DNA of 64,000 nucleotides from assembly GCA_018815325.1 (NCBI GenBank), contig JAHIYE010000026.1, forward strand, positions 1 through 64,000. Direction: 5' to 3'. The translations under genes were made by a program, and so were the position numbers. The stretch is from Gammaproteobacteria bacterium. GTDB lineage: Bacteria; Pseudomonadota; Gammaproteobacteria; Burkholderiales; Burkholderiaceae_C. Positions 45,385-56,563 of this stretch are shown here, piece after piece (the stretch's first letter is position 1; the number at the start of each line of letters is the position of its first letter). Below the pieces are notes generated by a model. That model ran no database searches. It saw only the letters and a list, made by a program, of their open reading frames with translations, and was not told the origin of the DNA.

Positions 45385-46485
45385 ATGAGCCCTGTTTCCT
45401 TGTCACCCTCGCAGCGAGCCTGGCGACGCTTCAGGCGCAACCGTCTGGGTTTCTGGAGCCTGCTGATCTTTTCCACGCTGTTCGTGCTGAGTCTCGGAGC
45501 GGAGTTGATTTCAAATGACAAGCCGCTGATTGCCCGTTACGAGGGGCAGTGGCATGTACCTATTCTCATCAGCGAGCCGGAGACCACATATGGCGGTGAT
45601 TTTCAGACGCCTACCGACTATCTGGACCCCTTCATACAGCAACAGTTTCGCCAACCCGGGAACTGGGCGCTGTACCCACCCAACCCCTACCACCACAGCA
45701 CCATCAACTATTTCGCCAAAGAGCCCAACCCCTCGGGTCCTTCGCGCGACAACTGGCTGGGCACTGATGACCGGGGGCGCGATGTGGTGGCCCGGTTGCT
45801 CTATGGCTTTCGTATTTCGGTGCTGTTTGCGCTGGCGCTGACCTTCATCGGGGTCGTGCTGGGCATCATCACAGGTGCGATCCAGGGCTTTTTTGCGGGC
45901 AAGACCGATTTGCTGTTCCAGCGTTTTATCGAGATCTGGGGCTCCATGCCCGAGCTCTACCTGCTGATCATCTTTGCCGCGCTGTTCGATCCGAGTATCG
46001 GCTTGCTGCTGGTGCTCTTGAGCCTGTTCGGCTGGATGGGGCTGTCCGACTATGTGCGCGCCGAGTTTTTGCGCAACCGCCAACTCGACTATGTGCGTGC
46101 CGCCCGTGCACTGGGTCTGTCGAACTGGCAAATCATCTGGCGCCACATCCTGCCCAACAGCCTCACGCCGGTGGTGACTTTTCTGCCGTTTCGCATGAGT
46201 GCTGCCATCCTGGCGCTGACCTCGCTCGACTTCCTGGGGCTGGGGGTGCCACCCGGCACGCCCTCGCTGGGCGAGTTGCTGGCGCAGGGCAAGAACAACA
46301 TCGATGCCTGGTGGATTTCGCTCTCCACCTTCGCCGTGCTCGTGATCACGCTGCTGCTGCTGACCTTCATGGGAGATGCGCTCAGGGATGCGCTCGATCC
46401 GCGCAAGGCGGATCAGTCGCCTGTTGATCCGCTGCCGGATGCACCTGTACCGGCAGATTCATCTGCAGCAAAGGCCGCGCCATGA
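45385..46485 (+). CDS. yejE: Peptide ABC transporter permease YejE
   Basis: A 366-residue DppC-type permease. After a short cytoplasmic lead with RFRRNRLGFWSLLIF, a large periplasmic loop (about 50-130) precedes the membrane domain. The NWLGTDDRGRDVVARLLYG motif and EAA loop (YVRAARALGLSNWQIIWRHI) are diagnostic. ATG 45385 is one base after the yejB stop. The stop overlaps the yejF start (ATGA). Confidence 0.92.
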   Translation: MSPVSLSPSQRAWRRFRRNRLGFWSLLIFSTLFVLSLGAELISNDKPLIARYEGQWHVPILISEPETTYGGDFQTPTDYLDPFIQQQFRQPGNWALYPPNPYHHSTINYFAKEPNPSGPSRDNWLGTDDRGRDVVARLLYGFRISVLFALALTFIGVVLGIITGAIQGFFAGKTDLLFQRFIEIWGSMPELYLLIIFAALFDPSIGLLLVLLSLFGWMGLSDYVRAEFLRNRQLDYVRAARALGLSNWQIIWRHILPNSLTPVVTFLPFRMSAAILALTSLDFLGLGVPPGTPSLGELLAQGKNNIDAWWISLSTFAVLVITLLLLTFMGDALRDALDPRKADQSPVDPLPDAPVPADSSAAKAAP

Positions 46486-48104
46486 GTCCCGTGACAACAA
46501 CGGTCCCTGCGCTGCTCGATGTCAAAGGCCTGCGCATTGCCTTTGGTGGCAAGGCCGTGGTGCATGGCATCGATTTCTCGATCGCCCCCGGCGAAAAGCT
46601 GGCCCTGGTAGGCGAATCCGGCTCGGGCAAGACCGTCACGGCCCTGAGCCTGCTGCGTCTGGTGCAGGATGCGCATGTCAGCGGACAGGCGCTGTTGTCG
46701 ACAGCCGGCAGCGGGGTCGATCTGCTCTCGCTACCTGAGCGGGATCTGCGCCGCATCCGTGGCGAAGACGTCGCGATGATCTTTCAGGAGCCGATGACGG
46801 CGCTCAACCCACTGTTCACCGTAGGCGACCAGATTGCTGAAGTTCTGGAGATAAAAAAGGGCTTGACCCGCGCAGAGTCTTCGCAACTAGCTATTGAATT
46901 GCTAGCAAAAACAGGCATTCCCGAGCCTGAACGGCGGGCACGTTCATTCCCGCACCAGCTCAGCGGTGGCCAGCGGCAGCGCGCCATGATTGCCATGGCG
47001 CTGGCCTGTGCCCCCAAGCTGCTGCTGGCCGACGAGCCCACCACGGCGCTGGATGTGAGTTTGCGCGGACAGATTCTGGACCTGCTCGATGAGTTGCAGC
47101 AAGCCAATGGCATGGCCGTGTTGATGATCACGCACGATTTGAATCTGGTGCGCCGCTTTGCCGACCGGGTGGTGGTCATGGAAAACGGGTACATCGTGGA
47201 GCAGGGGTCGGTGTCTGAGGTGTTTGAGCGACCCCAGCATGCGTACACACGCCGACTGATCGACAGCAAACCGGTTCGCGACCTGCTGGAAGTGCCTGTT
47301 GCAGCATCCACGCCCCCCCTGATGTCTGCGCAAGGCTTGCGGGTGAGCTACCCGACTCCGCTAGCCGGCTTCAAGGGCTGGTTTCACCATGGCGAGTTCG
47401 TGGCGCTCAAGGCAGTCGATTTCAGCATCCTGCCCGGACAGACCCTGGGTGTGGTGGGCGAATCCGGTTCGGGCAAGTCCACGCTGGCGTTGGCGGCCCT
47501 GGGGCTGTTGCCATCGGGCGGCAGCTTGACGCTGGCTGGGCAATCCTGGATTGACCCTGCGGCCAATCACCAAGCCATGCGCCGCACGATCCAGGTGGTG
47601 TTCCAGGACCCGTTCTCGTCACTGTCGCCGCGCCTCACGGTGGAGGAAATTGTGGGCGAGGGACTGCTGGTGCACGAGCCAGGCCTGCCTGCCGCCCAGC
47701 GGCGCGAGCGCGTGCTGGCGGCGCTGGCCGAGGTGGGCTTGGGAGACGCCCAGTTTCCGGGCCTGATGCAGCGTTATCCGCATGAATTCTCGGGTGGCCA
47801 GCGCCAGCGCATGGCGATAGCCCGTGCGCTGATCATCCAGCCACGCATGCTGGTGCTTGATGAACCCACTAGCGCACTGGATGTGACCATCCAGAAACAG
47901 GTGCTGCAACTGCTGCAAACCCTGCAGCGTGAGCGGGGTTTGAGCTACCTGCTCATCACCCATGATGTCGACGTGATCCGGGCCATGGCGCACCAGGTGA
48001 TCGTCATGAAGGACGGCGCCATTGTCGAGTCGGGGTCTGTCGATCAGGTATTTGGCACGCCCCAGCACGATTACACGCAAACATTGCTTGCGGCAGCGGG
48101 ATAA
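46482..48104 (+). CDS. yejF: Peptide ABC transporter fused ATPase YejF
   Basis: A 540-residue protein with two complete ATPase halves. The first has Walker A GESGSGKT (about 46-53), LSGGQ (about 161) and LLADEPTTALD. The second has GESGSGKS near 327 and FSGGQRQRMAIARALI. It powers YejB/YejE. Between Walker A and the signature of the first half, residues about 124-145 are encoded by a copy of the short interspersed repeat, without loss of frame. Confidence 0.93.
   Translation: MSPVTTTVPALLDVKGLRIAFGGKAVVHGIDFSIAPGEKLALVGESGSGKTVTALSLLRLVQDAHVSGQALLSTAGSGVDLLSLPERDLRRIRGEDVAMIFQEPMTALNPLFTVGDQIAEVLEIKKGLTRAESSQLAIELLAKTGIPEPERRARSFPHQLSGGQRQRAMIAMALACAPKLLLADEPTTALDVSLRGQILDLLDELQQANGMAVLMITHDLNLVRRFADRVVVMENGYIVEQGSVSEVFERPQHAYTRRLIDSKPVRDLLEVPVAASTPPLMSAQGLRVSYPTPLAGFKGWFHHGEFVALKAVDFSILPGQTLGVVGESGSGKSTLALAALGLLPSGGSLTLAGQSWIDPAANHQAMRRTIQVVFQDPFSSLSPRLTVEEIVGEGLLVHEPGLPAAQRRERVLAALAEVGLGDAQFPGLMQRYPHEFSGGQRQRMAIARALIIQPRMLVLDEPTSALDVTIQKQVLQLLQTLQRERGLSYLLITHDVDVIRAMAHQVIVMKDGAIVESGSVDQVFGTPQHDYTQTLLAAAG
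46851..46915 (+). repeat. Short interspersed repeat, copy 3 (inside yejF)
   Basis: The stretch includes aagggcttgaccc, a middle part, then ctagctattgaattgctagcaaaaacaggc, where ctagc/gctag arms form a hairpin. It is AT-richer than the surrounding gene and matches the layout of the hrpA and truB copies. It encodes a linker in the helical subdomain of the first ATPase half. Confidence 0.5.
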
Positions 48105-48141
48105 ATCCTTGAAAATCAAGGCACTTAGGTGAATATTCGGG

Positions 48142-48147
48142 TATAAT
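48142..48147 (+). promoter_or_regulatory. Candidate -10 box of the rimP-nusA-infB operon
   Basis: A perfect TATAAT lies 106 bases before rimP. No good -35 hexamer is seen 16-18 bases upstream. A start around 48154 would put the hairpin at 48161-48200 at the very 5' end of the transcript. Confidence 0.45.
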
Positions 48148-48160
48148 TTGTCGCATTCAC

Positions 48161-48200
48161 GACCAAGCGGGCGGGTATTTACCGCCCGTTTTTTTTGGTC
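48161..48200 (+). terminator. Leader terminator/attenuator before rimP-nusA-infB
   Basis: CGGGCGG (48168-48174) and CCGCCCG (48182-48188) pair around GTATTTA, followed by eight T residues (48189-48196): a full intrinsic terminator. Outer GACCAA (48161-48166) can pair with TTGGTC (48195-48200). It lies between a TATAAT box and the first gene, so it may attenuate the operon that encodes NusA, which itself affects termination. It could also end read-through from yejF. Confidence 0.7.
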
Positions 48201-48247
48201 GATTGTTTTGTGTGTTGAGTCCCCACGAGGGGCATGGCAGGGGTGAC

Positions 48248-48829
48248 GTGGCTGTACAGGAAATCATCGAGCAGACCGTGACCGGTTTGGGTTACGACCT
48301 GGTGGAGGTGGATCGCTCTGCCGGAGGGCTGCTGCGCATCACGATCGATTTGCCCTGGGATCCGGCTGTGCCTGAGCAGTTTGTGAATGTGGAAGATTGC
48401 GAGAAGGTCACACGCCAGCTGCAGTTTGCGCTGGAGGTGGATGGGGTCGAGTACAAGCGGCTTGAGGTGTCCTCGCCGGGTATCGACCGTCCCTTGCGCG
48501 GGCAGAAGGATTTTGAGCGTTTTGTGGGTCACGTGATCGACATCACGCTGAAGGCGCCCATGGGTGTCGCGGCGGCGGGCCAGGTGAGTGCGAATCGCAA
48601 GAAGTTTCGCGGCACGCTGGAGCGTACTGGCACCGAGGGGCAGGCCGCAGGATGGCAGATCGTCTGGAGCGACGAACCACCGGTGAAGCCCGGTCAGCGG
48701 ATCAGCAAGAAGCGGGTGCCGCCGCCCTTGCAGGCGCTGGGTTTTACGCTGGATGAGTTGCGTGAAGCGCGGCTGGCGCCTATTGTGAGTTTCAAGGGCC
48801 GGGGTGCCGAGGCCTCGCCGGCTGCCTGA
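48248..48829 (+). CDS. rimP: Ribosome maturation factor RimP
   Basis: A 193-residue protein with the RimP N-terminal alpha/beta domain (EVDRSAGGLLRITID, VSSPGIDRPLRGQKDF) and C-terminal SH3-like domain. It is needed for 30S maturation. It is longer than E. coli RimP (about 150) because of an extended loop in the second half (NRKKFRGTLERTGTEGQAAG). The GTG start at 48248 is chosen because aggggtgac precedes it and family N termini begin VQEIIEQTV. First gene of the nusA operon. Confidence 0.92.
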   Translation: MAVQEIIEQTVTGLGYDLVEVDRSAGGLLRITIDLPWDPAVPEQFVNVEDCEKVTRQLQFALEVDGVEYKRLEVSSPGIDRPLRGQKDFERFVGHVIDITLKAPMGVAAAGQVSANRKKFRGTLERTGTEGQAAGWQIVWSDEPPVKPGQRISKKRVPPPLQALGFTLDELREARLAPIVSFKGRGAEASPAA

Positions 48830-48961
48830 GCGGGCTCGGTGCACCGGCACCGGCATGATGAATTTGTTTGGGTTTTTTGAACTGATGTGTTGCTCGGAAG
48901 AGAGCCTGCAGCAAGATCGCTCGCAGGTTTTCTCCGTGGTTTGAATTAGGAGAGTAATGGC

Positions 48962-50458
48962 ATGAATCGCGAATTATTGATGCTCGTAGAAGCGATTTCA
49001 CGTGAGAAAAGCGTGGAACGTGACGTGGTGCTCGGCGCCGTGGAGGCCGCGCTGGCGCAAGCCACAAAAAAGCTGCACTCCGGTGATGTGGACATCCGTG
49101 TGGCTGTCGATCGCGACAGTGGCGATTACGAAACCTTCCGTCGTTGGCATGTGGTGCCTGACGAAGCGGGTCTGCAGTTGCCAGACCAGGAAATCCTCCT
49201 GTTCGAAGCCAAGGAGCAGATTCCTGACATCGAGGTGGACGAATACATCGAAGAGCCGGTCGACTCTGTGCCGATCGGCCGCATTGGCGCCATGGCCGCC
49301 AAGCAGGTGATCCTGCAGAAGATTCGCGATGCCGAGCGCGAGATGCTGCTCAACGACTTCATGTCACGCGGCGACAAGATCTTCGTGGGCACCGTCAAAC
49401 GCATGGACAAGGGCGACCTCATCGTCGAGAGCGGCCGCGTCGAAGGGCGCCTGCGTCGCACCGAGATGATTCCGAAGGAAAACCTGCGTACCGGTGACCG
49501 CGTTCGCGCCATGATCATGGAGGTGGACCTCACACTGCGTGGCGCGCCCATCATCCTGTCGCGCTCGGCCCCCGAGTTCATGATCGAGCTGTTCCGCCAG
49601 GAGGTGCCCGAGATCGAACAGGGCCTGCTGGAGATCAAATCCTGCGCCCGTGACGCCGGCTCGCGTGCCAAGATTGCCGTGCTGTCGCATGACAAGCGCG
49701 TGGACCCGATTGGCACCTGTGTTGGCGTGCGGGGGACCCGTGTCAACGGCGTGACCAACGAACTCGCCGGCGAACGCGTGGACATCGTGCTGTGGAGCGA
49801 GGACCCGGCCCAGTTCGTGATCGGAGCCCTGGCTCCGGCGAATGTCTCGTCCATCGTGGTGGATGAAGAGCGCCATGCGATGGATGTGGTGGTTGACGAG
49901 GAGAACCTCGCCATCGCAATCGGTCGCGGCGGCCAGAACGTTCGTCTGGCTTCCGAACTCACCGGCTGGAAGATCAACATCATGGATGCCGCCGAGTCGG
50001 CCCAGAAGCAGGCTGACGAGACCGACTCAGGTCGCAAGCTCTTCATGGAAAAGCTCGATGTGGACGAGGAAATCGCCGACATCCTGATCTCCGAAGGCTT
50101 CACCAGCCTGGAAGAGATTGCCTACGTGCCCCTGCAGGAAATGCTTGAGATCGAAAGCTTCGATGAAGACACGATCAACGAGTTGCGTACGCGTGCCAAG
50201 GATGCCTTGCTGACGATGGAAATCGCGCGCGAGGAAAGCGTCGAAGAAGCCGCGAAGGATCTGCTGGATCTCGAAGGGCTGACGCCTGAGCTGATCGCCA
50301 AGCTGGCGGAAAGCAACATTCACACGCGCGACGACCTGGCCGATCTGGCCGTCGATGAACTCACAGAAATTACCGGCCAGTCTGAGGACGAGGCCAAGAC
50401 CCTGATCATGAAAGCGCGCGAGCATTGGTTTGCCAATGACGCCGCTTCTCAAGAGTAA
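48962..50458 (+). CDS. nusA: Transcription termination/antitermination factor NusA
   Basis: A 498-residue protein (E. coli 495) with the N-terminal RNA-polymerase-binding domain, S1 (about 135-200), KH1 and KH2 (about 205-345, with [11 protein letters not shown] and [14 protein letters not shown]) and two acidic repeats at the C terminus. It regulates pausing, termination and rRNA antitermination. An aggag ribosome site lies 12-16 bases ahead of ATG 48962. In E. coli this operon is autoregulated by NusA; the leader terminator upstream of rimP would suit that. Confidence 0.96.
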   Translation: MNRELLMLVEAISREKSVERDVVLGAVEAALAQATKKLHSGDVDIRVAVDRDSGDYETFRRWHVVPDEAGLQLPDQEILLFEAKEQIPDIEVDEYIEEPVDSVPIGRIGAMAAKQVILQKIRDAEREMLLNDFMSRGDKIFVGTVKRMDKGDLIVESGRVEGRLRRTEMIPKENLRTGDRVRAMIMEVDLTLRGAPIILSRSAPEFMIELFRQEVPEIEQGLLEIKSCARDAGSRAKIAVLSHDKRVDPIGTCVGVRGTRVNGVTNELAGERVDIVLWSEDPAQFVIGALAPANVSSIVVDEERHAMDVVVDEENLAIAIGRGGQNVRLASELTGWKINIMDAAESAQKQADETDSGRKLFMEKLDVDEEIADILISEGFTSLEEIAYVPLQEMLEIESFDEDTINELRTRAKDALLTMEIAREESVEEAAKDLLDLEGLTPELIAKLAESNIHTRDDLADLAVDELTEITGQSEDEAKTLIMKAREHWFANDAASQE

Positions 50459-50482
50459 TGGTCATGAAAGGTTACACAAGAT

Positions 50483-53335
50483 ATGTCCAGTACGACCGTC
50501 GCCGAGTTTGCTGCAGAACTCAAGAAATCCACCGAAACGCTGCTCGAGCAGCTTAAATCGGCAGGTGTTGCCAAGTCATCAGAAAGCGACAAGCTGACCG
50601 ATGCAGACAAGCACAGCCTGCTGAATTACCTGCAAGCCAGTCACGGTACCGCCAGCCCTGAGCGCAAGAAGATCACGCTGGTCAAGAAATCGACCACCGA
50701 GATCAAGCAGGCCGATGCCACGGGCAAGGCGCGCACCATCCAGGTGGAGGTGCGCAAGAAGCGCACCTTCATTCGCCGCGACGACGGTGCCGAAAGCACA
50801 CCTGAAACCAGCGAATCCGAGCAGGAAGCTGAAGTCGTGCCGCAAGTCGACACGGCCGAGTTGCAGCGTCGCGAGGAAGAAGCACGCCGCCAGGCTGAGT
50901 TGATCCGCCGCCAGGAAGAAGAGCTGGCCGAGCGTCGTCGCCAGCGTGAGGCGCAGGAAGAGGCCGAGCGCGCAGCCCAGGAGAAGACAGCGGCAGAGGC
51001 ATTGCAGGCCAAGAAAGAGCAGGCAAGCGTCGCCACCGTGTCTGATGCCAAGGTGGAAGCACCGGCAGAAGAGCCGGCGTCCGCCAAGGAAGAAGCTGCC
51101 AGTCAGGAACTGGCACGGGTCAAGAAAGCCAAAGCCGCGCATGCGGAAGAAGAAGCCGCACGTGCCGCTGATCTTGGGGACCGTCGACGCAAGGCAGAAG
51201 CAGAGGCCGCAGCCATCCGTTCGATGATGGCTACACCCAACAAGAAAGTGCTGGTTGCGAAAAAACCTGAAGAAGCCAAGACGGCTGCCAAAGGCGCGAT
51301 CAAGGGCACCTTGCACAAACCCGCCGGCGCACCCGCTGCCAAGACGGCGCAGGCCACCCCCTCCAGCGGAGCTGCAGGTGCAGGCAAAGAAGTCAAATCT
51401 GCCAAGTTGTCCTCGAGCTGGGCCGGTGATCCGGCCAAGAAAAAGGGCATCCCCACCCGTGGTGACTCCAGCGGCGGCGTGGGACGCGGTGGCTGGCGCA
51501 GTGGTCCGAGAGGTCGGCGCGGCGGTCATGACCGTGACCAGCATGATGACCACGCGCAGGCTGCGCCGGTCGAGGCACGCGTGATCGAAGTGCACGTGCC
51601 GGAGACAATTACCGTGGCCGAATTGGCTCACAAAATGGCCGTCAAGGCATCCGAGGTCATCAAGCATTTGATGAAACTGGGCCAGATGGTCACGATCAAC
51701 CAGCCGCTCGACCAGGACACCGCCATGATTGTGGTGGAGGAAATGGGGCACAAAGCCATCGTCGCTGCGCTCGATGATCCGGAAGCCTTTACCGCTGACG
51801 AGGTGGCACAACAGGATTCCGAATTCCTGCCGCGTGCGCCCGTGGTGACTGTCATGGGCCACGTGGACCACGGCAAAACCTCGCTGCTGGATTACATCCG
51901 CCGTGCCAAAGTCGCGTCGGGTGAGGCAGGTGGCATTACCCAGCACATCGGGGCTTACCATGTGGAGACGCCGCGCGGCATGATCTCCTTTCTCGATACC
52001 CCTGGTCACGAAGCCTTCACGGCCATGCGTGCGCGGGGTGCCAAGGCGACCGACATTGTGATTCTGGTGGTGGCGGCTGATGACGGCGTGATGCCACAGA
52101 CCAAGGAGGCCATCAAGCACGCCAAGGCGGCCGGTGTTCCCATCGTGGTGGCGATCAACAAGATCGACAAACCCGATTCCAACCCTGACCGTGTCAAGCA
52201 GGAGCTGGTCACTGAAGAGGTCGTGCCGGAGGAGTTCGGTGGTGATTCACCCTTCGTCGCCGTGTCCGCCAAGACGGGCCAGGGCATTGATGACCTGCTT
52301 GAGCAGGTGCTGTTGCAGGCTGAAGTGCTGGAACTCAAGGCGCCCGTCGACGCCATGGCCAAAGGCCTGGTCATCGAGGCACAGCTCGACAAGGGCCGTG
52401 GCCCTGTGGCGACCGTGCTGATCCAGTCCGGTACGCTCAAGACGGGTGACGTGGTGCTGGCTGGCTCGACCTATGGTCGCGTGCGCGCCATGCTCGACGA
52501 GAACGGCAAGCCGATCAAGTCGGCCGGTCCTTCCATTCCCGTGGAAATTCAGGGTTTGACGGAAGTGCCGCAGGCCGGTGATGAGTTCATGGTGATGGCA
52601 GACGAGAAGCGCGCCCGTGAAATCGCTACCTACCGCGCTGGCAAGTTCCGCAACACCAAGCTGGCCAAGCAACAGGCCGCCAAGCTCGAAAACATGTTCA
52701 CGGACATGACGGCGGGCGAGGTCAAGATGGTACCCATCATCGTCAAGGCCGATGTGCAAGGTTCCCAGGAAGCTTTGGCGCAATCGCTGCTCAAGCTGTC
52801 GACTGACGAGGTCAAGGTGCAACTGGTCTATGCCGGTGTAGGTGGCATCAGCGAGTCGGACATCAACCTGGCGATTGCCTCCAAGGCCGTTGTCATTGGC
52901 TTCAACACGCGCGCCGATGCCGGTGCACGCAAGCTGGCCGAAAGCAATGGCGTGGACATCCGTTACTACAACATCATTTACGACGCCGTCGATGAGTTGA
53001 AAGCCGCGATGTCGGGCATGCTGGCCCCGGAGAAGAAGGAAGAGATCATCGGCATGGCCGAGATTCGCACCGTCTTCGTGGCCTCCAAGATCGGTACGGT
53101 CGCCGGCTGTATGGTGACCGCAGGCTTTGTCACCCGCAACGCGCATTTCCGCTTGCTGCGTGACAATGTGGTGGTCTACACGGGAGAGCTCGATTCGCTC
53201 AAGCGCATGAAAGACGATGTGCGCGAAGTCAAGGAAGGCTTCGAGTGCGGTATCAAGCTCAAGAACTACAACGACATCAAGGTCAATGACCAGTTGGAGT
53301 TCTTCGAGGTCAAGGAAATCGCCCGTACCCTGTAA
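50483..53335 (+). CDS. infB: Translation initiation factor IF-2
   Basis: A 950-residue GTPase that brings initiator tRNA to the 30S subunit. It has an IF2_N domain at the start ([20 protein letters not shown]) and a long charged Ala/Glu/Arg/Lys linker (about 95-300). A Gly/Arg-rich stretch (about 328-350) and a second IF2_N-like domain follow. The G domain starts near residue 458 ([18 protein letters not shown]), then domains II-IV. The reading frame is clean throughout. It follows nusA by 24 bases. Confidence 0.96.
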   Translation: MSSTTVAEFAAELKKSTETLLEQLKSAGVAKSSESDKLTDADKHSLLNYLQASHGTASPERKKITLVKKSTTEIKQADATGKARTIQVEVRKKRTFIRRDDGAESTPETSESEQEAEVVPQVDTAELQRREEEARRQAELIRRQEEELAERRRQREAQEEAERAAQEKTAAEALQAKKEQASVATVSDAKVEAPAEEPASAKEEAASQELARVKKAKAAHAEEEAARAADLGDRRRKAEAEAAAIRSMMATPNKKVLVAKKPEEAKTAAKGAIKGTLHKPAGAPAAKTAQATPSSGAAGAGKEVKSAKLSSSWAGDPAKKKGIPTRGDSSGGVGRGGWRSGPRGRRGGHDRDQHDDHAQAAPVEARVIEVHVPETITVAELAHKMAVKASEVIKHLMKLGQMVTINQPLDQDTAMIVVEEMGHKAIVAALDDPEAFTADEVAQQDSEFLPRAPVVTVMGHVDHGKTSLLDYIRRAKVASGEAGGITQHIGAYHVETPRGMISFLDTPGHEAFTAMRARGAKATDIVILVVAADDGVMPQTKEAIKHAKAAGVPIVVAINKIDKPDSNPDRVKQELVTEEVVPEEFGGDSPFVAVSAKTGQGIDDLLEQVLLQAEVLELKAPVDAMAKGLVIEAQLDKGRGPVATVLIQSGTLKTGDVVLAGSTYGRVRAMLDENGKPIKSAGPSIPVEIQGLTEVPQAGDEFMVMADEKRAREIATYRAGKFRNTKLAKQQAAKLENMFTDMTAGEVKMVPIIVKADVQGSQEALAQSLLKLSTDEVKVQLVYAGVGGISESDINLAIASKAVVIGFNTRADAGARKLAESNGVDIRYYNIIYDAVDELKAAMSGMLAPEKKEEIIGMAEIRTVFVASKIGTVAGCMVTAGFVTRNAHFRLLRDNVVVYTGELDSLKRMKDDVREVKEGFECGIKLKNYNDIKVNDQLEFFEVKEIARTL

Positions 53336-53351
53336 AGGGAACGCTTTCATC

Positions 53352-53726
53352 GTGCGCAAGAAGTCCTCAACCCCCAACCGCGGTTTCCGCGTGGCCGATC
53401 AGATCCAGCGCGATCTGACCGAGTTGATCGCGCGCGAGCTCAAGGATCCACGGGTGGGCATGGTCACGATCCAGTCGGTGGAGGTGACGCCGGACTATGC
53501 GCACGCCAAGGTTTACTTCAGTCTGCTCAAGGGTAGTCCGGAGGAGACCACGGAAGGCCTGAATCAGGCGGCCGGTTTCCTGCGTGCGGGCCTGTTCAAG
53601 CGCCTGCACATCCACACGGTGCCTACCTTGCATTTCCTGTTCGACCGTACCACGGAGCGTGCTGCCGACATGAATGCACTGATTGCGCAGGCAGTCGCCT
53701 CGCGCTCCAAGAACGAAGAGGAATAG
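53352..53726 (+). CDS. rbfA: Ribosome-binding factor A
   Basis: A 124-residue KH-type protein that helps 16S rRNA 5'-end maturation and cold adaptation. The family pattern [20 protein letters not shown] and VYFSLL is intact. The GTG start at 53352 lies 16 bases after infB. truB follows 3 bases after the stop. Confidence 0.94.
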   Translation: MRKKSSTPNRGFRVADQIQRDLTELIARELKDPRVGMVTIQSVEVTPDYAHAKVYFSLLKGSPEETTEGLNQAAGFLRAGLFKRLHIHTVPTLHFLFDRTTERAADMNALIAQAVASRSKNEEE

Positions 53727-53729
53727 ACC

Positions 53730-54695
53730 GTGAATGCGCCGCGTGCACGGGTTGCCAGGCGCCCCGTGCACGGGGTGCTGCTGCTGGACAAGCCATTGGG
53801 TCTGTCGAGCAATGAGGCCTTGCAAAAAGCCAAGTGGCTGTTGCGGGCCGAGAAGGCGGGCCACACCGGTACGCTCGATCCGCTGGCCACGGGTGTGCTG
53901 CCGCTGTGCTTTGGTGCGGCTACCAAGTTCAGCCAGCTGCATCTGGATGCCGACAAAAGCTACGAAGCGACTGCGCGCCTGGGTGTGAAGACGAGCACGG
54001 GAGATGCTGAAGGTGAGGTGCTTGCCGAGCGACCGGTGGCGGTGACGCCCGGGATGATTGAGGCTGTGGCCCACCGTTTTACCGGGCCTATTGAACAGGT
54101 GCCGCCCATGCACAGCGCCTTGAAGAAGGATGGCAAGGCGCTTTATGAGTATGCGCGTGCCGGTATTGAGGTGGAGCGGGCTGCCCGGAGCGTCACGATT
54201 CATGAGTTGAAAGTGATCCCAGCCCTTCAGGATAAAGCGCATCCAGCTATTAAAATGATAGTGAAGTGCAGCAAGGGAACCTATATCCGCACGCTGGGAG
54301 AAGACATCGGTGAGGCGCTGGGTTGTGGCGCCCACCTGACGGCCTTGCGCCGCACGGCCACCGGCGCGTTCGATCAGTCGCAATGTGTGACGCTCGAGAC
54401 GCTGGCGGCCATGACAGAGGAAGAGCGCCTGGCGTGCCTGCTGCCGGTGGAGTCGCTTTTGAGCGATCACACGGTTGTCACGCTGGACACGGAGAATGCA
54501 GGTCGGTTTTTGAGTGGCGTACGCCGCCGCGGAAGCTGGCCTGATGCAGAGGCTGTCGCCGTATTCGGTGAGCAGCCACGCGCCTTGCTGGGCTCTGCCC
54601 ATGTCAAGGCGGGGGAACTTATACCGAAACGTTTGTTGAGTCCGCTGGAAATTGTCCAGTCACAGGCGCAACAGGCAGAGCTGGAACAGATTTAA
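53730..54695 (+). CDS. truB: tRNA pseudouridine(55) synthase TruB
   Basis: A 321-residue pseudouridine synthase for U55 of tRNA. The catalytic aspartate is Asp50 in GHTGTLDPLATGVLPL. The conserved CSKGTYIRTLGEDIG motif and a C-terminal PUA-like region are present. Just before CSKGTYIR, residues about 162-178 are encoded by a copy of the short interspersed repeat, in frame. The GTG start is 3 bases after rbfA. Confidence 0.94.
   Translation: MNAPRARVARRPVHGVLLLDKPLGLSSNEALQKAKWLLRAEKAGHTGTLDPLATGVLPLCFGAATKFSQLHLDADKSYEATARLGVKTSTGDAEGEVLAERPVAVTPGMIEAVAHRFTGPIEQVPPMHSALKKDGKALYEYARAGIEVERAARSVTIHELKVIPALQDKAHPAIKMIVKCSKGTYIRTLGEDIGEALGCGAHLTALRRTATGAFDQSQCVTLETLAAMTEEERLACLLPVESLLSDHTVVTLDTENAGRFLSGVRRRGSWPDAEAVAVFGEQPRALLGSAHVKAGELIPKRLLSPLEIVQSQAQQAELEQI
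54214..54262 (+). repeat. Short interspersed repeat, copy 4 (inside truB)
   Basis: It reads atcccagcccttcaggat, then aaagcgcatccagctattaa and aatgatagt. This aligns well with the hrpA copy (block order cagcc..ccctt..gcgcat..agctaNtaaaa..tag). It sits in a surface loop just before a strictly conserved TruB motif and keeps the frame. Confidence 0.6.
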
Positions 54696-54706
54696 GAAAG
54701 TGAACC

Positions 54707-56530
54707 ATGAGCAATAAACAAATTCGCAATATCGCCATCATCGCCCACGTTGACCATGGCAAAACCACCATGGTTGACCAGTTGCTGCGTCAGTCAGGCA
54801 CCTTTGCCGACCACGAAAAAGTGGTCGACACCGTGATGGACAACAATGCCATCGAAAAAGAGCGTGGCATCACGATTCTGGCCAAGAACTGCGCCGTGAC
54901 CTGGGAAGGTACGCACATCAATATCGTTGACACCCCCGGTCACGCCGACTTCGGCGGTGAAGTGGAGCGTGCCCTGTCCATGGTGGACGGCGTGGTGCTG
55001 CTGATCGACGCGCAGGAAGGCCCCATGCCACAGACGCGCTTTGTGACCAAGAAGGCATTGGCCCTGGGTCTGAAGCCCATCGTGGTGGTGAACAAGGTGG
55101 ACAAACCGGGCGCCAACCCCGACAAGGTCATCAACGCCGCTTTCGACCTGTTTGACAAGCTCGGTGCGACCGATGAACAACTGGATTTCCCCGTGGTCTA
55201 TGCCTCGGGCATCAACGGCTGGTCGTCGATGGAGGAGGGCGCGCCCGGTGAGCAGTGGGGCCCCGACATGTCGGCCCTGTTCAATACCGTGCTCAAGCAT
55301 GTGCCAGCCCAGACCGGCGACGCTGCTGCGCCGCTGCAGTTGCAGATTTCTGCGCTCGACTTTTCGACCTTTGTGGGTCGCATCGGGGTGGGCCGTATCA
55401 GCCAGGGCACGATCAAGCCCATGATGGACGTGGTGGTGATGGAGGGCCCTGAGGGCAAGCCAGTCAAGGGCCGCATCAATCAGGTACTGACCTTCCAGGG
55501 CCTGGAGCGCGTGCAGACCAAGGAAGCCGGCCCGGGCGAGATCGTGTTGATCAACGGCATTGATGAGATTGGCATCGGCGTGACCATCACCGACCCGGCC
55601 AACCCGGCGCCATTGCCGATGCTGAAGGTCGACGAGCCGACCCTGACCATGAATTTCTGCGTCAACACCAGTCCGCTGGCCGGTCGCGAAGGCAAGTACG
55701 TTACGAGCCGCCAGATCTGGGATCGCCTGCAAAAGGAGCTGCAGCACAACGTGGCCCTGCGCGTGAAGGAAACCGACGAAGAGGGTATCTTTGAAGTCAT
55801 GGGTCGTGGTGAACTGCACCTGACCATCCTGCTGGAAAACATGCGCCGCGAAGGTTACGAGCTCGCCGTGTCTAAGCCCCGCGTCGTGTTCAAGGACGTG
55901 AATGGCGAGAAACATGAGCCTATCGAATTGGTCACGGCCGACATCGAAGAGCAGCACCAGGGCGGCGTGATGCAGGCCCTGGGCGAACGCAAGGGCGAGT
56001 TGGTGAACATGGAGCCGGATGGCCGGGGTCGTGTCCGTCTCGAATACCGCATTCCGGCACGTGGCCTGATCGGGTTTTCCAACGAATTCCTGAACCTGAC
56101 GCGCGGCTCCGGCCTGATTGCCAACATCTTTGACGGCTACGAGCCGCACAAGGGTGACATTGGCGGGCGCAAGAACGGCGTGTTGATTTCTATGGACGCG
56201 GGTGAGATCTTCACCTACGCTCTGGGCAAGCTGGACGACCGTGGCCGCATGTTCGTCAAGGCCAATGACCCGGTGTACGAAGGCATGATCGTCGGCATCC
56301 ACAGCCGCGACAACGACCTGGTGGTCAATGCCACGCGTACCAAGCAGTTGACCAACTTCCGCGTCAGCGGCAAGGAAGATGCGATCAAGATCACGCCGCC
56401 GATCGAATGCACGCTGGAATATGGCGTGGAGTTCATCGAGGACGATGAGCTGGTCGAAATCACGCCCAAGTCGGTCCGCCTTCGCAAGCGTTTCCTCACC
56501 GAGAGCGAGCGCAAGCGCGCCGGCCGCTGA
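54707..56530 (+). CDS. typA: Ribosome-associated GTPase TypA/BipA
   Basis: A 607-residue translational GTPase (E. coli 607). G1 is [15 protein letters not shown]2 lies in [12 protein letters not shown]3 is [11 protein letters not shown], and G4 is NKVDKPGA. Domains II, III, V and the BipA-specific C-terminal domain follow. It assists 50S assembly under stress and at low temperature. It begins 11 bases after truB and may belong to the same transcript. Confidence 0.96.
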   Translation: MSNKQIRNIAIIAHVDHGKTTMVDQLLRQSGTFADHEKVVDTVMDNNAIEKERGITILAKNCAVTWEGTHINIVDTPGHADFGGEVERALSMVDGVVLLIDAQEGPMPQTRFVTKKALALGLKPIVVVNKVDKPGANPDKVINAAFDLFDKLGATDEQLDFPVVYASGINGWSSMEEGAPGEQWGPDMSALFNTVLKHVPAQTGDAAAPLQLQISALDFSTFVGRIGVGRISQGTIKPMMDVVVMEGPEGKPVKGRINQVLTFQGLERVQTKEAGPGEIVLINGIDEIGIGVTITDPANPAPLPMLKVDEPTLTMNFCVNTSPLAGREGKYVTSRQIWDRLQKELQHNVALRVKETDEEGIFEVMGRGELHLTILLENMRREGYELAVSKPRVVFKDVNGEKHEPIELVTADIEEQHQGGVMQALGERKGELVNMEPDGRGRVRLEYRIPARGLIGFSNEFLNLTRGSGLIANIFDGYEPHKGDIGGRKNGVLISMDAGEIFTYALGKLDDRGRMFVKANDPVYEGMIVGIHSRDNDLVVNATRTKQLTNFRVSGKEDAIKITPPIECTLEYGVEFIEDDELVEITPKSVRLRKRFLTESERKRAGR

Positions 56531-56563
56531 TCAAGTCGTGACGCCACCCGGGAAGCCCTCCCC

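Noticed and set aside
48112-48126. A terminator after yejF
   Set aside because: CCTTGA-AAA-TCAAGG can fold but is weak and not followed by T residues; the hairpin at 48168 is the convincing one.
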